From positions 62,001 to 126,000 of the forward strand of contig WNNJ02000012.1 in NCBI GenBank assembly GCA_012934845.2: a stretch of 64,000 nt of DNA, in the 5' to 3' direction. Within the stretch, counting starts at the first letter, position 1, and each line of letters starts with the position of its first letter. The stretch is from Pomphorhynchus laevis (taxonomy: Eukaryota > Acanthocephala > Palaeacanthocephala > Echinorhynchida > Pomphorhynchidae). Of the stretch, positions 20,801 to 33,500 are shown in pieces. Both the position numbers and the translations under genes were made by a program. Under the pieces are notes generated by a model. It was given only the letters and a program-made list of their open reading frames with translations. It was not told the origin of the DNA and did not search any database.

Positions 20801-23800
20801 GTAAATGCAATATAAAAATAATAAAACATGTCATACGGATAGAGTGTACAGCTTTGTCAATTGTGGAATCCATTCGGTATTGCTATAGAGATTATTCCTT
20901 ACGAATGGCAAAAGCTTGTAAGTTACCTGAATTTTCAGTCAACGGTAATAATTAAGAATATTATAATTTGACAAGAAACAATAATTTAAAAAATATATTG
21001 TACTTTCGACTATAATATTATTTTTAAGCATTCGAATAATTCGTAATTTATTAAAATACTTTTAATTAAAAATAAATATTTATAAATGAAAAAAATACTA
21101 ATTAGTTTTAACAGCTTTTGTAGTAAGACTGTGGAAATAACTTGAATCGCAGTGTATTGCTGATACTCGTACGTAATTGAGTATTTTCTGGGAAAAAAAA
21201 ACTATAGTGATATTGGACGAAATTACTACATTCTGATAAATAATATGTGGAGCTTAAGGTCGGTATAATGCAACTTATTTAACATTAAACGCATTGTATT
21301 CCACAATTCATTTCAATCGAGAAAAAGCAATCCTACTCAATAGCAACATCCCTATTTGACAGATATTTCATCAAAAGCAACAAATCAGCCAGATAACACA
21401 AATTTTAACATTCGCTAAGACTTCGTATAATGTTGAATATGGTTATTAAATATAAACTACGAAGAGTGGAAGTTTACATAAATAAAATTCTTGTTATTTC
21501 AATAGTATAAGATTTTTACGATTTTGTTTAACGAACATTTTTATTATTAAAAAAGTATACTTTAATTTTCTTTCATTTTCCAAAAATTTTCGTGGCTAAA
21601 TACTTTTGTAAAAAATCTTTCGTTACATGTACCCTTCATTTTTACGGTAATAATACCAATTTCAGAAATACTGAAACTATGTATTCTTAAAACGACCTTA
21701 CTTTTCTGCTAATTTTCAAGCAAGTATAATGAATTTTTTCTATTCATTACAATGAAGAACTATAAATCAACAACTATCAAGCTTTACGAAATTTCGCAAT
21801 TTCCATTTTATCAAATCTTATAAAGTAATCGAAACTTTCAATAAATTCAACACCTAATGTTGAAAACGTGACTAAAGTATAATGATTCTCTAAATAAATA
21901 TAAATAGTAGGATGTCAATCACCTCAATCAGTTTGTCAATTGCTTGACGACACACATCAAATACATATTTCGAATTCCAATGTTTAAGTAAATGTTTTCC
22001 TATGTATTCGCAGTATTCCCAGCTTTTTTTGTATAGTCCATGTTTATATAGCATGCTGGCAAATGCTATTTTAAACGGCTGAATTTTAAATGTTATATGA
22101 ATAATTAATTGAAGATTTTAAAAACAACCATTAGAGTTGGTAATGTACAGTTTTGTGAAAACTCATAGATCTCAGTTAATTGAAAGGAATCTAAGATGTC
22201 TTCACTTTCTATCAATTTTTCAATATCACTGAAAACAATAAAATGTAGTGATGTGGCAAAATAAATTAATGTACTCAAAACTTGCGCTGTCAATTAAGCC
22301 GGCTTGTCCCAACAGCGTCATTCGGTCTTTTTCTTTACCCAACGTGTGAAAAGAGTTGAGTAGTAGAAGCCGGCAGCAATGATATCCGATAATATTATTA
22401 GATCTGACTAAATGATCAAGTTACGAATTAAGCTGATATCTTATTTATTCGCAATATATAAATGAACTTTTATAAATGTAAGTAATGAATTAAATTATTA
22501 TTAATAAGTTTTTCACATAAAATGTAGATTTTTAATATCATCAGAACAAAGCATAATATATATCGCAGCTTATATACGGTATTGTTTTAAATATCTTTAG
22601 TATATCGACTAGTGATACGTATTCATGAAGAATGAAAAAATATAACAAACAAATATTTACTAGATAATTAGATAGCTAACTGAGTCTACGTATTTTATAT
22701 TGCAAATTAAAAATAATGCAAAATAAATGCTAAATAGTTAAATAATAAAAAATTAATTAATAATAAATAATTGTTATAAGATTTGATATAATTTATATCA
22801 AGATGAATTATAAACTGAAATTAAAGATAAAAATCAATTGTTATGAATTGACTAACAGATAACAAACTATGTATCAGAATAAGGATTAGAGGTCATCAGG
22901 AGGAACTGCTATGTTATCAGGTTTCGGCCCCTGTTACTCTATTCAACATAGCAGAGGGGTCGAATACATGCTAATGATGCATTTCCTTTGATAAAACTAT
23001 CTAGTATCTTATTCTAATACAAAGTTTATTATTTTTAATCCATCCATAAAAATTTGCCACTTACGAGTTTAAATTTATTCTTTATATTATTTTGTTGATT
23101 TATATAGTTTACTATTTTCTGCTTGATGTTATTTCTATAGTAACCTAGTTTAAAATATGTATCTATTAAATTATTTAAATGATTTTGAAGCCAAAATCAT
23201 TGCATATTGTAGCAATTCTTAAAATTTCATTATTTAATGTATTATATTTTATATTATATGGTATGCATGAATGCTCATGCAAAAATATGTTTCTTGTAAA
23301 TTTAAATATGTCATCTTTACGATATAAATTAATTGTAGTTTTAGTTAATGTTAATTTTATGTTCATATCTAGATATACACCTTCTATATTATCAATATTG
23401 GCTTTTGTTAAGAATAAGGCATTCTGGATAAATTTGTTCACTAATTGAATAAAAATTATTACAATTAAATGCACATATATCATCAATGTATCGAAACATA
23501 TATTTCATATATTTATATAGTTTAGATTTTGTTAAACAGTTATGAACAAATTCATATTCTATAAATCTTAAAAGCAAGTCAGCTGTAATTGGGCTACGGT
23601 TACCTTCCATTGCAACACCTTTAACTCGTCTAAATATAGATGTCCCTACTTTTAAAATTTTTTGATTTATCAATATATTTAAGGATTCTATAAATTAAAT
23701 TTTATCCATATATTTATTTTTACTTGATGGTTTAATTTTTGTTAGATTGGCGTTATAGTTATTGACACATATATAAGTGAGTTCTGTATGCATATCTTTA

Positions 23801-26800
23801 TTAATTTTATCTTTCCTTTTATAATTGTTTGTTATTTTCATTTTATTTTTAATTTTATCAAATATATAATCCAAATGTTTATCTTAGATATATTCGAGCT
23901 TTCACTATTAATCAGCTTGCCAAAGTAAGCATTTAAGTTAATATATTACGAATTGTAAATTTTATTTTTGTCGTTGTGTTTATTTAATCTATATTTATAC
24001 CATTTTGATAGCAGCTTTCTTAATTCACAATTTTCAATTAATTCTAGATAATGGGTACCAATATGTTTATTTATTTTATCACAACTAAGACTTTAACAAT
24101 TGCATTCTGTTCCAATTATGTTTCTAATATTATCGTTACATATTGATTAAACCTTATAGAGAATTGTTATATCAGTTTTTTATAATTTTTATTTATATAT
24201 TTCTAATATTAAAAATTAAAATTTTTAATAAAAATCAATTTGCATGAATTACAAAATGGGCCTTCTGTATAAAACGTGGCAGGTATAACATTTCATATGA
24301 TAGAATGAGAACTCTTTCAAAGTTAGCCGTATTTTTAACAGCAATAAAGATTTATTATATCACAGGATAATAGCACATCAATTAAAAGCAAAACTTTCGA
24401 TTCGTTTAAACATACAAATTAGACAACTTTCAAACTTACTTAAGTTCGAGCACAATAAATATAAGGATTCTTTAAATATATCAGAAGGAACTGAGGATTT
24501 ATCCAATGAAGCAAGTACGGCTAGATGATGTTTCCAACGCCCTTCAGTAAGATATTCTGGTTTCTGCGATAATAATTTAATAAAAAGTGTCAACTTAAAT
24601 CTGGCACTTACCTTAAAGGATGGTGGTATACGTCCCAAAATAAGATTATAATATGTTGCTATGGGTAGGGATTGATCCAAAGAATCAACAAATCTATAGA
24701 AAATAAGAAAAAGCATAATTAGCAAATTTTAATATTTTGAATAAAGATAAAATAAAAATTTAAAAATATCTAATACAAGTTGTACATTTTACCTTAACAT
24801 GATAATTCGTTGTTCTTCAACATTGCCACAAAGCATTGATAAGAATAAAGCTTGACTCCAATTATTAGAGTTCGCTGCTGTATTCATCGCGGGTATTGTA
24901 GATTCTGAAGATATTAACATCTGGAAGATATCACTTGTATCACCAGCGACAGTATTCTGTAAATGTTGTTGTTTCTTGGTAGATATAAATTCCATGTTTA
25001 CATTCAATGAATTTAACAATAACGAAATATCAAAATTATTCATTTTGGATTTCTGTTGGATTGTTAAGTGGTTAATAAATTTCCAGAGATCAATGTTTTT
25101 ATTAGCTTCCAAAATCTTCGATTTACAAAAGCATGTTACAGTTAATTTGGAAGTATTAGGTCTACGCATTGTCGACAAATGAAAATATACAATCATTTAA
25201 ATTATTTAGAACTTTTTACCTCTTAAGTGGACCGATGTGCTTTTTTAGTATTTGCAGAATTTGTTCAGAATAAGGCTAAAATATGACATAATATAATCAC
25301 TTAATATACTTGACGCAATATCTACTTAACATAATATCAGGTAATAATTGGTATTTGAAAATCACCAAAATGATTAAAATTGATTTACTTTTGATTGAAT
25401 TTTTAAATAATGAAAAGTTTTTATAACGTTATTTTTTCAAAAATAACGTTATTTTATAGTCGATGATGAATTTTGAAAATTTTATTAAATATTTCAATAA
25501 AATATTATATTTTAATTGTTTATAATAAATTCAAATATAAAACATTTAAATATATAATACTAGAATTTCATATAAAAATATAATATTAATAGAATATCAT
25601 AATATGAGTTTTTATAATATTTTTAATGAACACAAGCTTTTTAGAAGCAACTTTTTATTTATAAGAGCATCCATTGTGGGATCATTTTCCTCATATAATC
25701 AGTGAAGATGCTATAATCAAGAAGAAACAGATTCTTTGTGACAGAATCTAGAAGATAAGTGTATGACAAATCGTATTTAAGATATACCATTTGTGCAATC
25801 GGCTTGATGATACGACTGGTAGGCAGCTCCACCAGTCGCACTTAACATTACAGTTACGAGCTTTACAACGGTCAAACTGTAAAGGTTGAATGCTGTAAAG
25901 TTTACATATATGTTTTTCATAATTATTGCCTTTTTTCATTTTATGGCAGAAAAAATCGCCGTAAAACGAAAGGGAAAAGATGGAGTAAAGAAGTAAAGCA
26001 CAAAGAACGTACCGCTCAAATCTTACCTCAAAAAGCTCGTTGCAACTACGCAACATGTACAAGCATCAACACATTTTTGAAATGGCTAGCATTTATGAAT
26101 GAAAGTGAGCAATCAACTGTGTTCAATCTAGGTTCAACTTTGACGTCATTACACACCTTGGATGTGTTATGGCTGTTATCGTATTGGCTCCAGTCTTGCA
26201 GCAAATAAAATGAGGATATCTTGCATGTTTCCTACAAATGCACTATTCATCCGGTTCGTCTGTGCGACAAAACGTCACTTGGAGTACGAATTTAATCTCA
26301 TCTTGTGCATTCGGATCAACGATCGCTAATGCATGGACATGAATTTTCATAATCAACAATATAGCATAACAAGCATTTAGTTTTTGTTTTAATAGCAAAA
26401 GAAGTAAAAATTGGCTTGGAGCATTTTATCATAACCGCGTACCATTTAAAGTCTTAATGTTTAGACTATAAATGTTAGAAATGTTAACGTGTAAAGAAAA
26501 ATAAAAATTTTGAATTATTTGCAATATAATTATTTACAATCAATACAATATACATATCGAAAATGCAGATAATATTAATAATAAAATATTAAATTACTTT
26601 AAATTTATTCAATTAAAAGTCAAAGTAGATATTTACAATTTACAATTAGCAAGAATTTGTAGAATGTAATTGTAAGTGTATTTCGTATCTATAAGATATA
26701 ATTAATACCTTGTTATCAGTTGATGATTTGCAATCAAAAATATTAAGTTTCCCATTTGTAGAATTTACTTGAATTAACTTTGTACCAGATGAACGAAATA

Positions 26801-29800
26801 GATGATTCGGAAATTGAATAGGCAAATTTTTGTACATACGTAACTGTTGATTAATTACAGGTACATGATTGACTTCTACTTTTAATCTGCTCAAAAAGTT
26901 ATTCACGTATTAATTTAGGATTTTACGAGACGGTTAACTTACGGGAGAGTAGAAGATCGAAGTTGAGATTCAGAAGACAAACTAACACTAGTTCTTTCCT
27001 TTTTAGGAATTGAGGTATTGAGACATGATCGGTCTAATGCAGCGGACTGTCTTTCGCTGTTTGATGCATCCATACTAAATAATTAAATATTATTAAACAA
27101 AACAGGTATAACTTTTAGTTGTACTTGAAAGTTGTAAAGGTATATTTGTGTTTGTCGATCATGCGGTAAAACAAATCAACTGATAAATTTGATATAAATA
27201 CAAATATAATTGAACTTAAACGGATCAAATAGTTATTGGTAAGCAGTTTGAAAGCGCTTTGCTGTACAGGCAATGTACATTCTGCTCGTTGCAAGAATTA
27301 AAACAGATTCATATTGCCGAAACTGCAAAACGTCTAAGTGTCCAATCTCAGCTAATACAAGGAATGTCATAAATTTGTAGAATCATTTATTTTACAAAAT
27401 CTAACTTTGGAAACTTTTTGAAAGTTTATTATCCCACCTTAATAGTCTAAAATATATAGAGCTGTCAAATATAAAATATACGGACAAAACTAGTCAAAGG
27501 TTGTCGGAAAATAAACATATTTGTCTGATCGTTAAATTATAAACACCTTACATGAAAAAAATTGTATATGAATTTCAATTAATGCTGGTATATAACCACA
27601 ATTTTAGCATTAAGTCGTTCTTCGGCCGGTTTCGAGATTTTATCATTCCTCCGGTATCGAGATCTACCTCAAAGTCTCATTCCTAAGAGTCAGTTCTGCA
27701 AAAACGCCTCGAGGTAGGAAATCTCAAGACATCTTCGTAAGGTGTCCTAGCCTTTTCAACTGAAATGTGTTGATATAAAAAAGCAGGTACTTTATTCCGA
27801 GTCAATTCCGTATTCCTAACCTTATATTTTAAGCTAAAGCGGCTACACTATGGAGAAACTTTATTTCGATCGCGATTATCCGAGCTCTTACAATTATTTA
27901 AAATTCTACCTATGTTTATATTATTTATACATTTGCCAATGAATTTTATGGTCAGTGTATATATTTTATTGCTATTATTTACATTTGTTGTTCGATTATA
28001 GTATTTTATATTGCAATAACTGTCTATTATACAACTTAACCTTTTCTAATCGTAAATTAGTATTTTTTTATTGAACAAATAATATCTCTAGAAAAAACCT
28101 CTTATATTTACATAATGATTTTTTAGTTATTTTAGTTTAATGATTTTGTACAATGTTATTCAATCCTAATGGAAAAATGGAGTTAAGCGCTTTTAAATAT
28201 AACTCTATCACATTTGAATCCAAACTTGCATAAACACCAATAAAACCTAGGTTCATATGTGGCACTTTTAAATGTACCTTAAAGTCAATTTCTGTCTATA
28301 AGAATAAAATACTTAAAGTTATTAACCGTATTAATTCTACAAAAGAATTTTTTGAAGACTCACAAGGAATAAATTTTCAGAATATATGTACATACGATTT
28401 TAGTACGCTTTATGCAAATTGAGATTTAGCAGATACTAAAGAAGCTCTAGAAAAATTAATTAATCTTTTTTCAAAATAGTTTGCATATGTTATAATAACT
28501 AAAATGCCTATCTAATCAAAATTAAATATTTGGACAACAAATATTTTTATAAAATTGAATAAAGGATAGTTTTAAATATTTTGATAAATCGAAGTTGTTT
28601 AAAAGTAATCCATACTCAGACAACTAAGATGTGTTTTAATGGGTTTCAATATAATCAAATGATTTGTTTCAATATAATTAAATTTTATCAGAAGAACTAC
28701 GTCATTAGCACGCGTTTAGCCACTCTGCTATGCTGGGTCGAAAAAAGGGCTGTAAACTGACAGCATAACAGTTTCTCCTGATGATTCCTTATCCTTATTC
28801 TAGATACATCGTCTGTTATTTAACAGTCAATTCATAAAATTTTGAAAATTATAAAATTTCGATTTAGCATAAATATAGTTATTATTTAAATAATTATATT
28901 AAATACGTAAACTCATTAGCAGATTTTATTAATATAAAAGATGTAAGATGCATACATTGATTACGCATTTTCGCAAAAAATCTAAAAGCTTTACCTGCAA
29001 TAATAATTTTCGGCTGGCTGTTGTTGTTGAAACATTGCTTGAGAAGCCAGGTAATAAGATGGATCATAACAATGTGTTGGTGAAAAGTACATATATGGCG
29101 GAAAACAATGCGTTGCTAAGTAATAACAATCAACTATAATTATTAATTGAAATATAACCAACAAAATAGATGTTTTATACAATTAAAAAGAAAATATAAA
29201 ATATTACATAAATAAAGGAACAGTTTTAAAGAATATAATATTTGCGCAATAATAGAGTGACTCACAAAGAATAATATATACAAAGCAAAATAAACAAATT
29301 ATTTAGTATATTTTACTATTTAAATTAAATTTTAAAATCCAAAGTTAAATAAATAGTCTTTTATGAAATTTAATAAAGAGATGATAATAAAGCCGATATT
29401 AGACATTTATACTTATTACAATATGAACAACTAAAGAACATAAAACGAATTCTTTATTAGAAAATAATTGCATATTCGAAGAACATAATTATTTAAAGAA
29501 TGCATTTATTATTTCTATATTTGAAGCTTTTCTTAATTAAATATTCAAACTCAGAATTTATAATTAAAATATGCATATCATCTAAAACAAGACCACAATG
29601 CAATACAGCGATGCAAAAACCAAAAATGCAAAAAAATATTTTATTTACCGAGCAAACTATATGAAAAATGGGAGATTTAATTCAAATAATTTAAACATAA
29701 ATGACATGAATTATATCACAAGTGACACAATTTTAAAGATTTAAAATAAATAAGTAATATGTAATGTTGTTTAGAGAGCAACGTCGTATTTATGAAACAT

Positions 29801-30064
29801 CAAATGATTGTGTGATTGGTAGTTTACTCAAAAATTTAATCCAAAGTGCAATATTTTTTGTTGGTATATAACAAATTAAATATAAAGAACGAATCGTGTA
29901 CCTGTCATATATGGGAATCCAGCATAGTCGAAATTTTGCTTAATCGACTTCTCTAAAGAGCAGAATTTTAGGTTATAAAAACAACATATTTCATACTTTT
30001 CTTTTTAACTTTGTCAGTTTTTAACGATTCTGAAGTTTGAGTTGAAGCGTCTTTATTTTTTGAC
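17839..30064 (-). CDS. Sec16: Sec16-like gene, most complete copy (15 exons seen)
   Basis: This is the only copy with both halves. Exons in order: 29997-30064, 29902-29952, 28995-29133, 26943-27074, 26709-26886, 25220-25275, 24793-25161, 24440-24693, about 22129-22332, 21923-22078, 20597-20789, 20176-20307, 20092-20129, 19914-20039 and 17839-18054, about 770 codons. After the central domain come 'MTLLGQAGLIDSASF' (Sec16 helix LASRGLLDAAHF), 'LTEIYEFSQNC', 'PFKIAFASMLYKHGLYKKSW' and the C-terminal 'MVYDEERKKWIDTSTP', the box seen in Sec16 as VWDEKKNQWV. The exon at 22129-22332 needs a frame change between 'LFCHI' and 'FSDIEKL', or a 46-base intron; the right gene copy shares this. The donor after 20092 is weak (GTTTTA). 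At about 770 residues it is short for the family, so upstream exons are probably missing from this model. Confidence 0.85.
18460..19910. other. Purine-skewed intron region of Sec16 (right unit: ~42,255-44,021)
   Basis: For about 1.4 kb the plus strand is rich in A and G with very few C residues, e.g. GTAGTGGATATAGTATAGG-type runs at 18,510-18,545. Because Sec16 is transcribed from the minus strand, its pre-mRNA would be pyrimidine-rich here. No coding frame holds across it. The skew starts and stops sharply at about 18,460 and 19,910, next to the exon at 19,914. Confidence 0.6.
21189..21848. other. 660-bp block present only in the left unit
   Basis: In the right unit the flanks join directly at 45,298/45,299. 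A shared TTC is present at both edges, fitting a microhomology deletion in the right unit. The block is AT-rich and has no coding frame. It lies inside the Sec16 intron between 20,789 and 21,923. Confidence 0.8.
22670..24290 (-). mobile_element. Penelope-like element in Sec16 intron (right unit: 46,121-47,280, cut)
   Basis: The minus strand carries an RT segment with 'RVKGV(A/P)MEGNRSPITA', 'YMFRYIDDICAFN' (catalytic YIDD) and 'VYLDMNIKL'. In the right unit it is one open frame of 165 codons at 46626-47123. N-terminal-looking remnants continue to about 24,290. Downstream of the RT lies the end block with the pseudoknot (22,893-22,966). The element ends near 22,676 at AGCTAACTGAGTCTACGTAT. It is inserted in the intron between Sec16 exons 24,440 and 22,332, on the same strand as the gene. 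Confidence 0.65.
22893..22966 (-). promoter_or_regulatory. Putative RNA pseudoknot in Penelope-like end block (right unit: ~46,344-46,417)
   Basis: Read on the minus strand: helix 1 strand TTCGACCCC (22956-22964), helix 2 strand CTGCTATGTT (22945-22954), helix 1 partner GGGGCCGAA (22923-22931), helix 2 partner AACATAGCAG (22906-22915), then CTGATGA (22893-22899). Helices alternate 1-2-1'-2', a pseudoknot order. Equivalent helices occur at 4,406-4,462 and 43,114-43,170, with changed but still pairing bases. The function is inferred, not shown. Confidence 0.5.
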
Positions 30065-30424
30065 CTAAAAGTAAATCAATTATACAAGTAGATTTAGAAT
30101 AATACATTTTGGATAAATAAATATATGGCACAGTAAAGACCAGTTAATATCAACTATTAATGTACAGAATTACTAGAATTAATATAAAATTATTAATATA
30201 TATACTTATATAATAAATAATTTATATTATAAATGATTATTTAAATTGAAAATTTTAAAATGTTAGCGCACAGTTCGGCTGTATCAGGATACCATCTGCT
30301 CTTTACAGATTATTTTGTCTTATTAACATCTTGTCCATACTATTTACAATTCCTACTAGATCGATTTACGATGGAATGACAAACAGCAAGTATGTTAGTT
30401 AGTACCTCTAATACTGTCTCTGTG

Positions 30425-30586
30425 TTCGTCACAGATTCAGGTTTCCATATCAACCTGAATTGAAAAAAACAATCATCTTGATATGCACTACTTTAAGTAT
30501 TTATAGTGCTTGTTCTCGATATGCGTCAAGAAAATCAGGGGGATTAAATAAAGATAGGTTTAGCTACAGCAGTAAAGCGTTTTTAG
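30425..30586. other. 162-bp block present only in the right unit
   Basis: Compared with the left unit at 6,115-6,120, 162 bases are added between GTG and TACAGGTCAG. With the following bases they form a plus-strand frame of 66 codons. No family recognised. It may be ancestral sequence lost from the left unit, since the frame runs across the junction. Confidence 0.7.
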
Positions 30587-33500
30587 TACAGGTCAGTCGT
30601 GTTGTAGCCGAAGTTGAGTCTTTGGGCGAAGTTTACAAATTATCGCACGGGCGACCGTAAAGAGGGCTTCATGCGGTGTAAAAGGTCTAAACCATAGAGC
30701 GAAAATGATGATTTTGTTCATCCGGGTTTGGTCGGAGTAAAGTCGCTGCTTATCCACATTGAAAAAGTCAGTCGAGGATGACAAAGAAACGATCTGATTA
30801 CGTATATGGATTGCATTCTTTGGAGTGTTTAAGACTTGAATTTCTAAAGAGATGCTTCGAGCTAGACTTTGGTACAGTCAGATAGATAATATCTCAGAAC
30901 TTAAAAAGAAACGCCTATGGCATTTTGAAAGATAACTAATATCTTTCGCCGAGGATTGTTTTGTCTGGAGTTGTTTAGTTCGTTTACTGTATTTTAAACC
31001 CTACATCCGTACCAGTGGTTTACAAGAAAAATCTGATTTTACTATTATTTTCTTTTCTTGTCAAGAAATTGTTCTTGTTGAAGTTACATGTATGCATTAG
31101 TAATACATTAACGCTAAAAATTATAATTATAAAGCTATACCTGCAATTATAACTTGCGGCTGACTGTGTTTGTGAAATCATTACTTGATATACAAAGTTA
31201 TATAATGAATCTTGGCAATGTGTTGTTGAAAGGAATATATGGCGGTAAACAATTTGTTGCTAAGTAAAAATAACCTGTGAATAAAAAATTAATTTAATCG
31301 AGATTGATGTTCAGATAAATTCAAAAAGAAAATATAAATTAAAGCATAAATCGAGAAACTTTTTTACAAAAAATAATATCTCGCCAACAATAATAATGTG
31401 ACTCAAGAAAGTAAAATTTATATAAAGCATAATGAACAAATAATTTAGTATTAATATATATTCGATTAAGGTCAATGCTAAATACAAAAATGCGAAACAT
31501 TAACTGTTAAAAGAAATTAATATGAATCACAATATGATGAACTAAAGAATAATTAATTCCAAATTTGTGTCAGCAATACAGAAAATATTGATTGTATAAC
31601 AAAACAACTTTATAACAATGCATAGAAATTGTAACAAAAATAACCTTAAATGAATGAAAATTATGAGAAGTCACTTTCTTGTGTACGCTTTTTTGTTATT
31701 TTACGTTTAGACAAATTTTAGCCAACCATTTCTAGTATTTTATAATAAAAACATTGATTTAAAAGTACTAATTTAATTAAAACTGAATAAAATACGTCTG
31801 ATACTTGTAAAATAACATTAAAAACAGCAACGCAAAAACAAAAAACGCAATAAAATAAATATTTTATTTACCGAACAAACTGTATGATAAATTGATAATT
31901 ACAAATTTTACTATTTATATTGAAATTAAAATTTAGAAATAAAATGTTTATTTAAATATCTAAAACGAGGAAATGAAAGATGTTCTTATAACCAATCGTA
32001 AACTTTAAACGCTTGTAATACAAACGCGAAACAAATGATCATATAAATGACACAATAAAACAAGCGCAAAAATATTATTGAATATTCGCTATCCAAAATG
32101 GCTTCAATAATGTATTTAAACAGAAATGACACAAGTTATACCACAGATGAAACAATTTTTTTAAGATTCAACAAAAAGAAGTAGTATGATTTGATGTTTA
32201 GAAAACAACATAGAATTTATGAAACATAATTTGATTGTGTGACTGGTAATTTACCTAAAGGTTTAGATCAAACTGCGATATCCTCTTTTGACACAACAAA
32301 TTTAATGCAGACCAAGTTTAAACATATATTATAAATCCGACTTTCTATTGTAAATATCAAACTTTAACAGGAGTTAAACATTCACAACAAGCAATAAAGA
32401 CAAAAACTTGAAGATATTTAATAATGACTAAATTGAATTGAAATAATACTACATTATGCAGAGCCATGATTTTACTTACCAAAATGAAAATTATTGAAAC
32501 TGTTCATTGACATTTTGAAAAATACCTGTAAAGTTAGAGCGCGAAAAGCAATTTGTGTTGCTATGCATTCATACGAAGCTTTAATATACTACCATACAAT
32601 CAAAGTTTGTTCAATTGTGCGTTTCATTGTGGCGATTGTAAAGCGAAGGCTAGTATAACTAGTTCAGTCTTTGTTAGATAACATGGCCATCAACTATTAA
32701 TTTAAAGAAACGGAAGTGGGGATTTGAAATCCTTGGCAAGAGACATTAGTCTCTTGCCAAGGATTTCGATGTTTGGAGTAGTCTGGTTCGTTTAATGCAT
32801 CTAGAACCTGGCAATTAAGTTATTTATCCAAGATATTTTGAATTTTTTTCATAATCCAAATTTTATTATATTTAAAATTTAAATTTTAATTGAATTTTTT
32901 TTAATATCATAAACGAGAAATTGAAAGATATTCTTATAGCAAATCGAAAACTTTAAATACTATTAATACAAACGCGAAACAAATTATCATATCAATGACA
33001 CAAGAAGAAACAGCTAAAATATCATTGAATAATTATCAACTAAAATGCCTTCAATAAAGGATTTAAACAGAAATGAAGTAAATTATACGACAAATTACAT
33101 AATTTTTAAGATTTCAATCAAATTTTGTACAATTGTGCATTCAATTGTCGCGATTGTAAAGTTAGGACCAAAAAGCACCATGAGATAGTGTCGCGATTGT
33201 GTAAAGTTAAAAAAAAGCACCATGAGATATTGTTTAGATAACAACATCGAATGGATTTAGCCAATTAAGTCGATGTCGGCCAAGTTAGTGCCATTTTCCA
33301 CATTAGCCGCTGATGAATCATGTTTATCGCAAATTAAAATTGGTGATATGCTTGATCTGGCGTGTTTAAACAGCAGTGGTGAAGCCGTAAGACGAAACCG
33401 TAAATGGCAAACTGCGCATGTGCCTGTTGACCGGTTCATTGTAAAAATTAATATGTCTATTTTATTGTAGTTTACTTGATAACCTATAAATTTTCTTGTG

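Larger units (their letters stand above)
1..24313. repeat. Left copy of a ~24.3-kb tandem duplication
   Basis: Everything from base 1 to about 23,830 recurs from 24,314 onward in the same order and strand, with scattered substitutions of roughly one percent by eye. Position 1 is simply the window edge, so the unit probably continues to the left. Blocks present here but missing in the right copy are 12,914-16,202, 16,469-17,430, 21,189-21,848 and about 54 bp near 10,850. Either a true segmental duplication or two haplotypes joined in tandem by the assembler would look like this. Confidence 0.97.

Noticed and set aside
22300-22410. Possible structured ncRNA because GCCGGCTT and AAGCCGGC pair around 22,290-22,370
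   Set aside because: Part of the stretch is coding in frame with Sec16 neighbours; an 8-bp pair is not enough evidence for an RNA gene.
22893-22966. Hammerhead ribozyme suggested by CTGATGA and GAAAC on the minus strand of the Penelope end block
   Set aside because: The two core boxes are in the permuted order, and only about four bases separate the possible cleavage triplet from CTGATGA, so stem I cannot form. The interleaved helices explain the conservation better.
22893-22966. Calling the end block an HDV-like ribozyme
   Set aside because: Topology fits, but there is no P4, no stable P3 in all copies and no identified catalytic C. Kept only as a pseudoknot.
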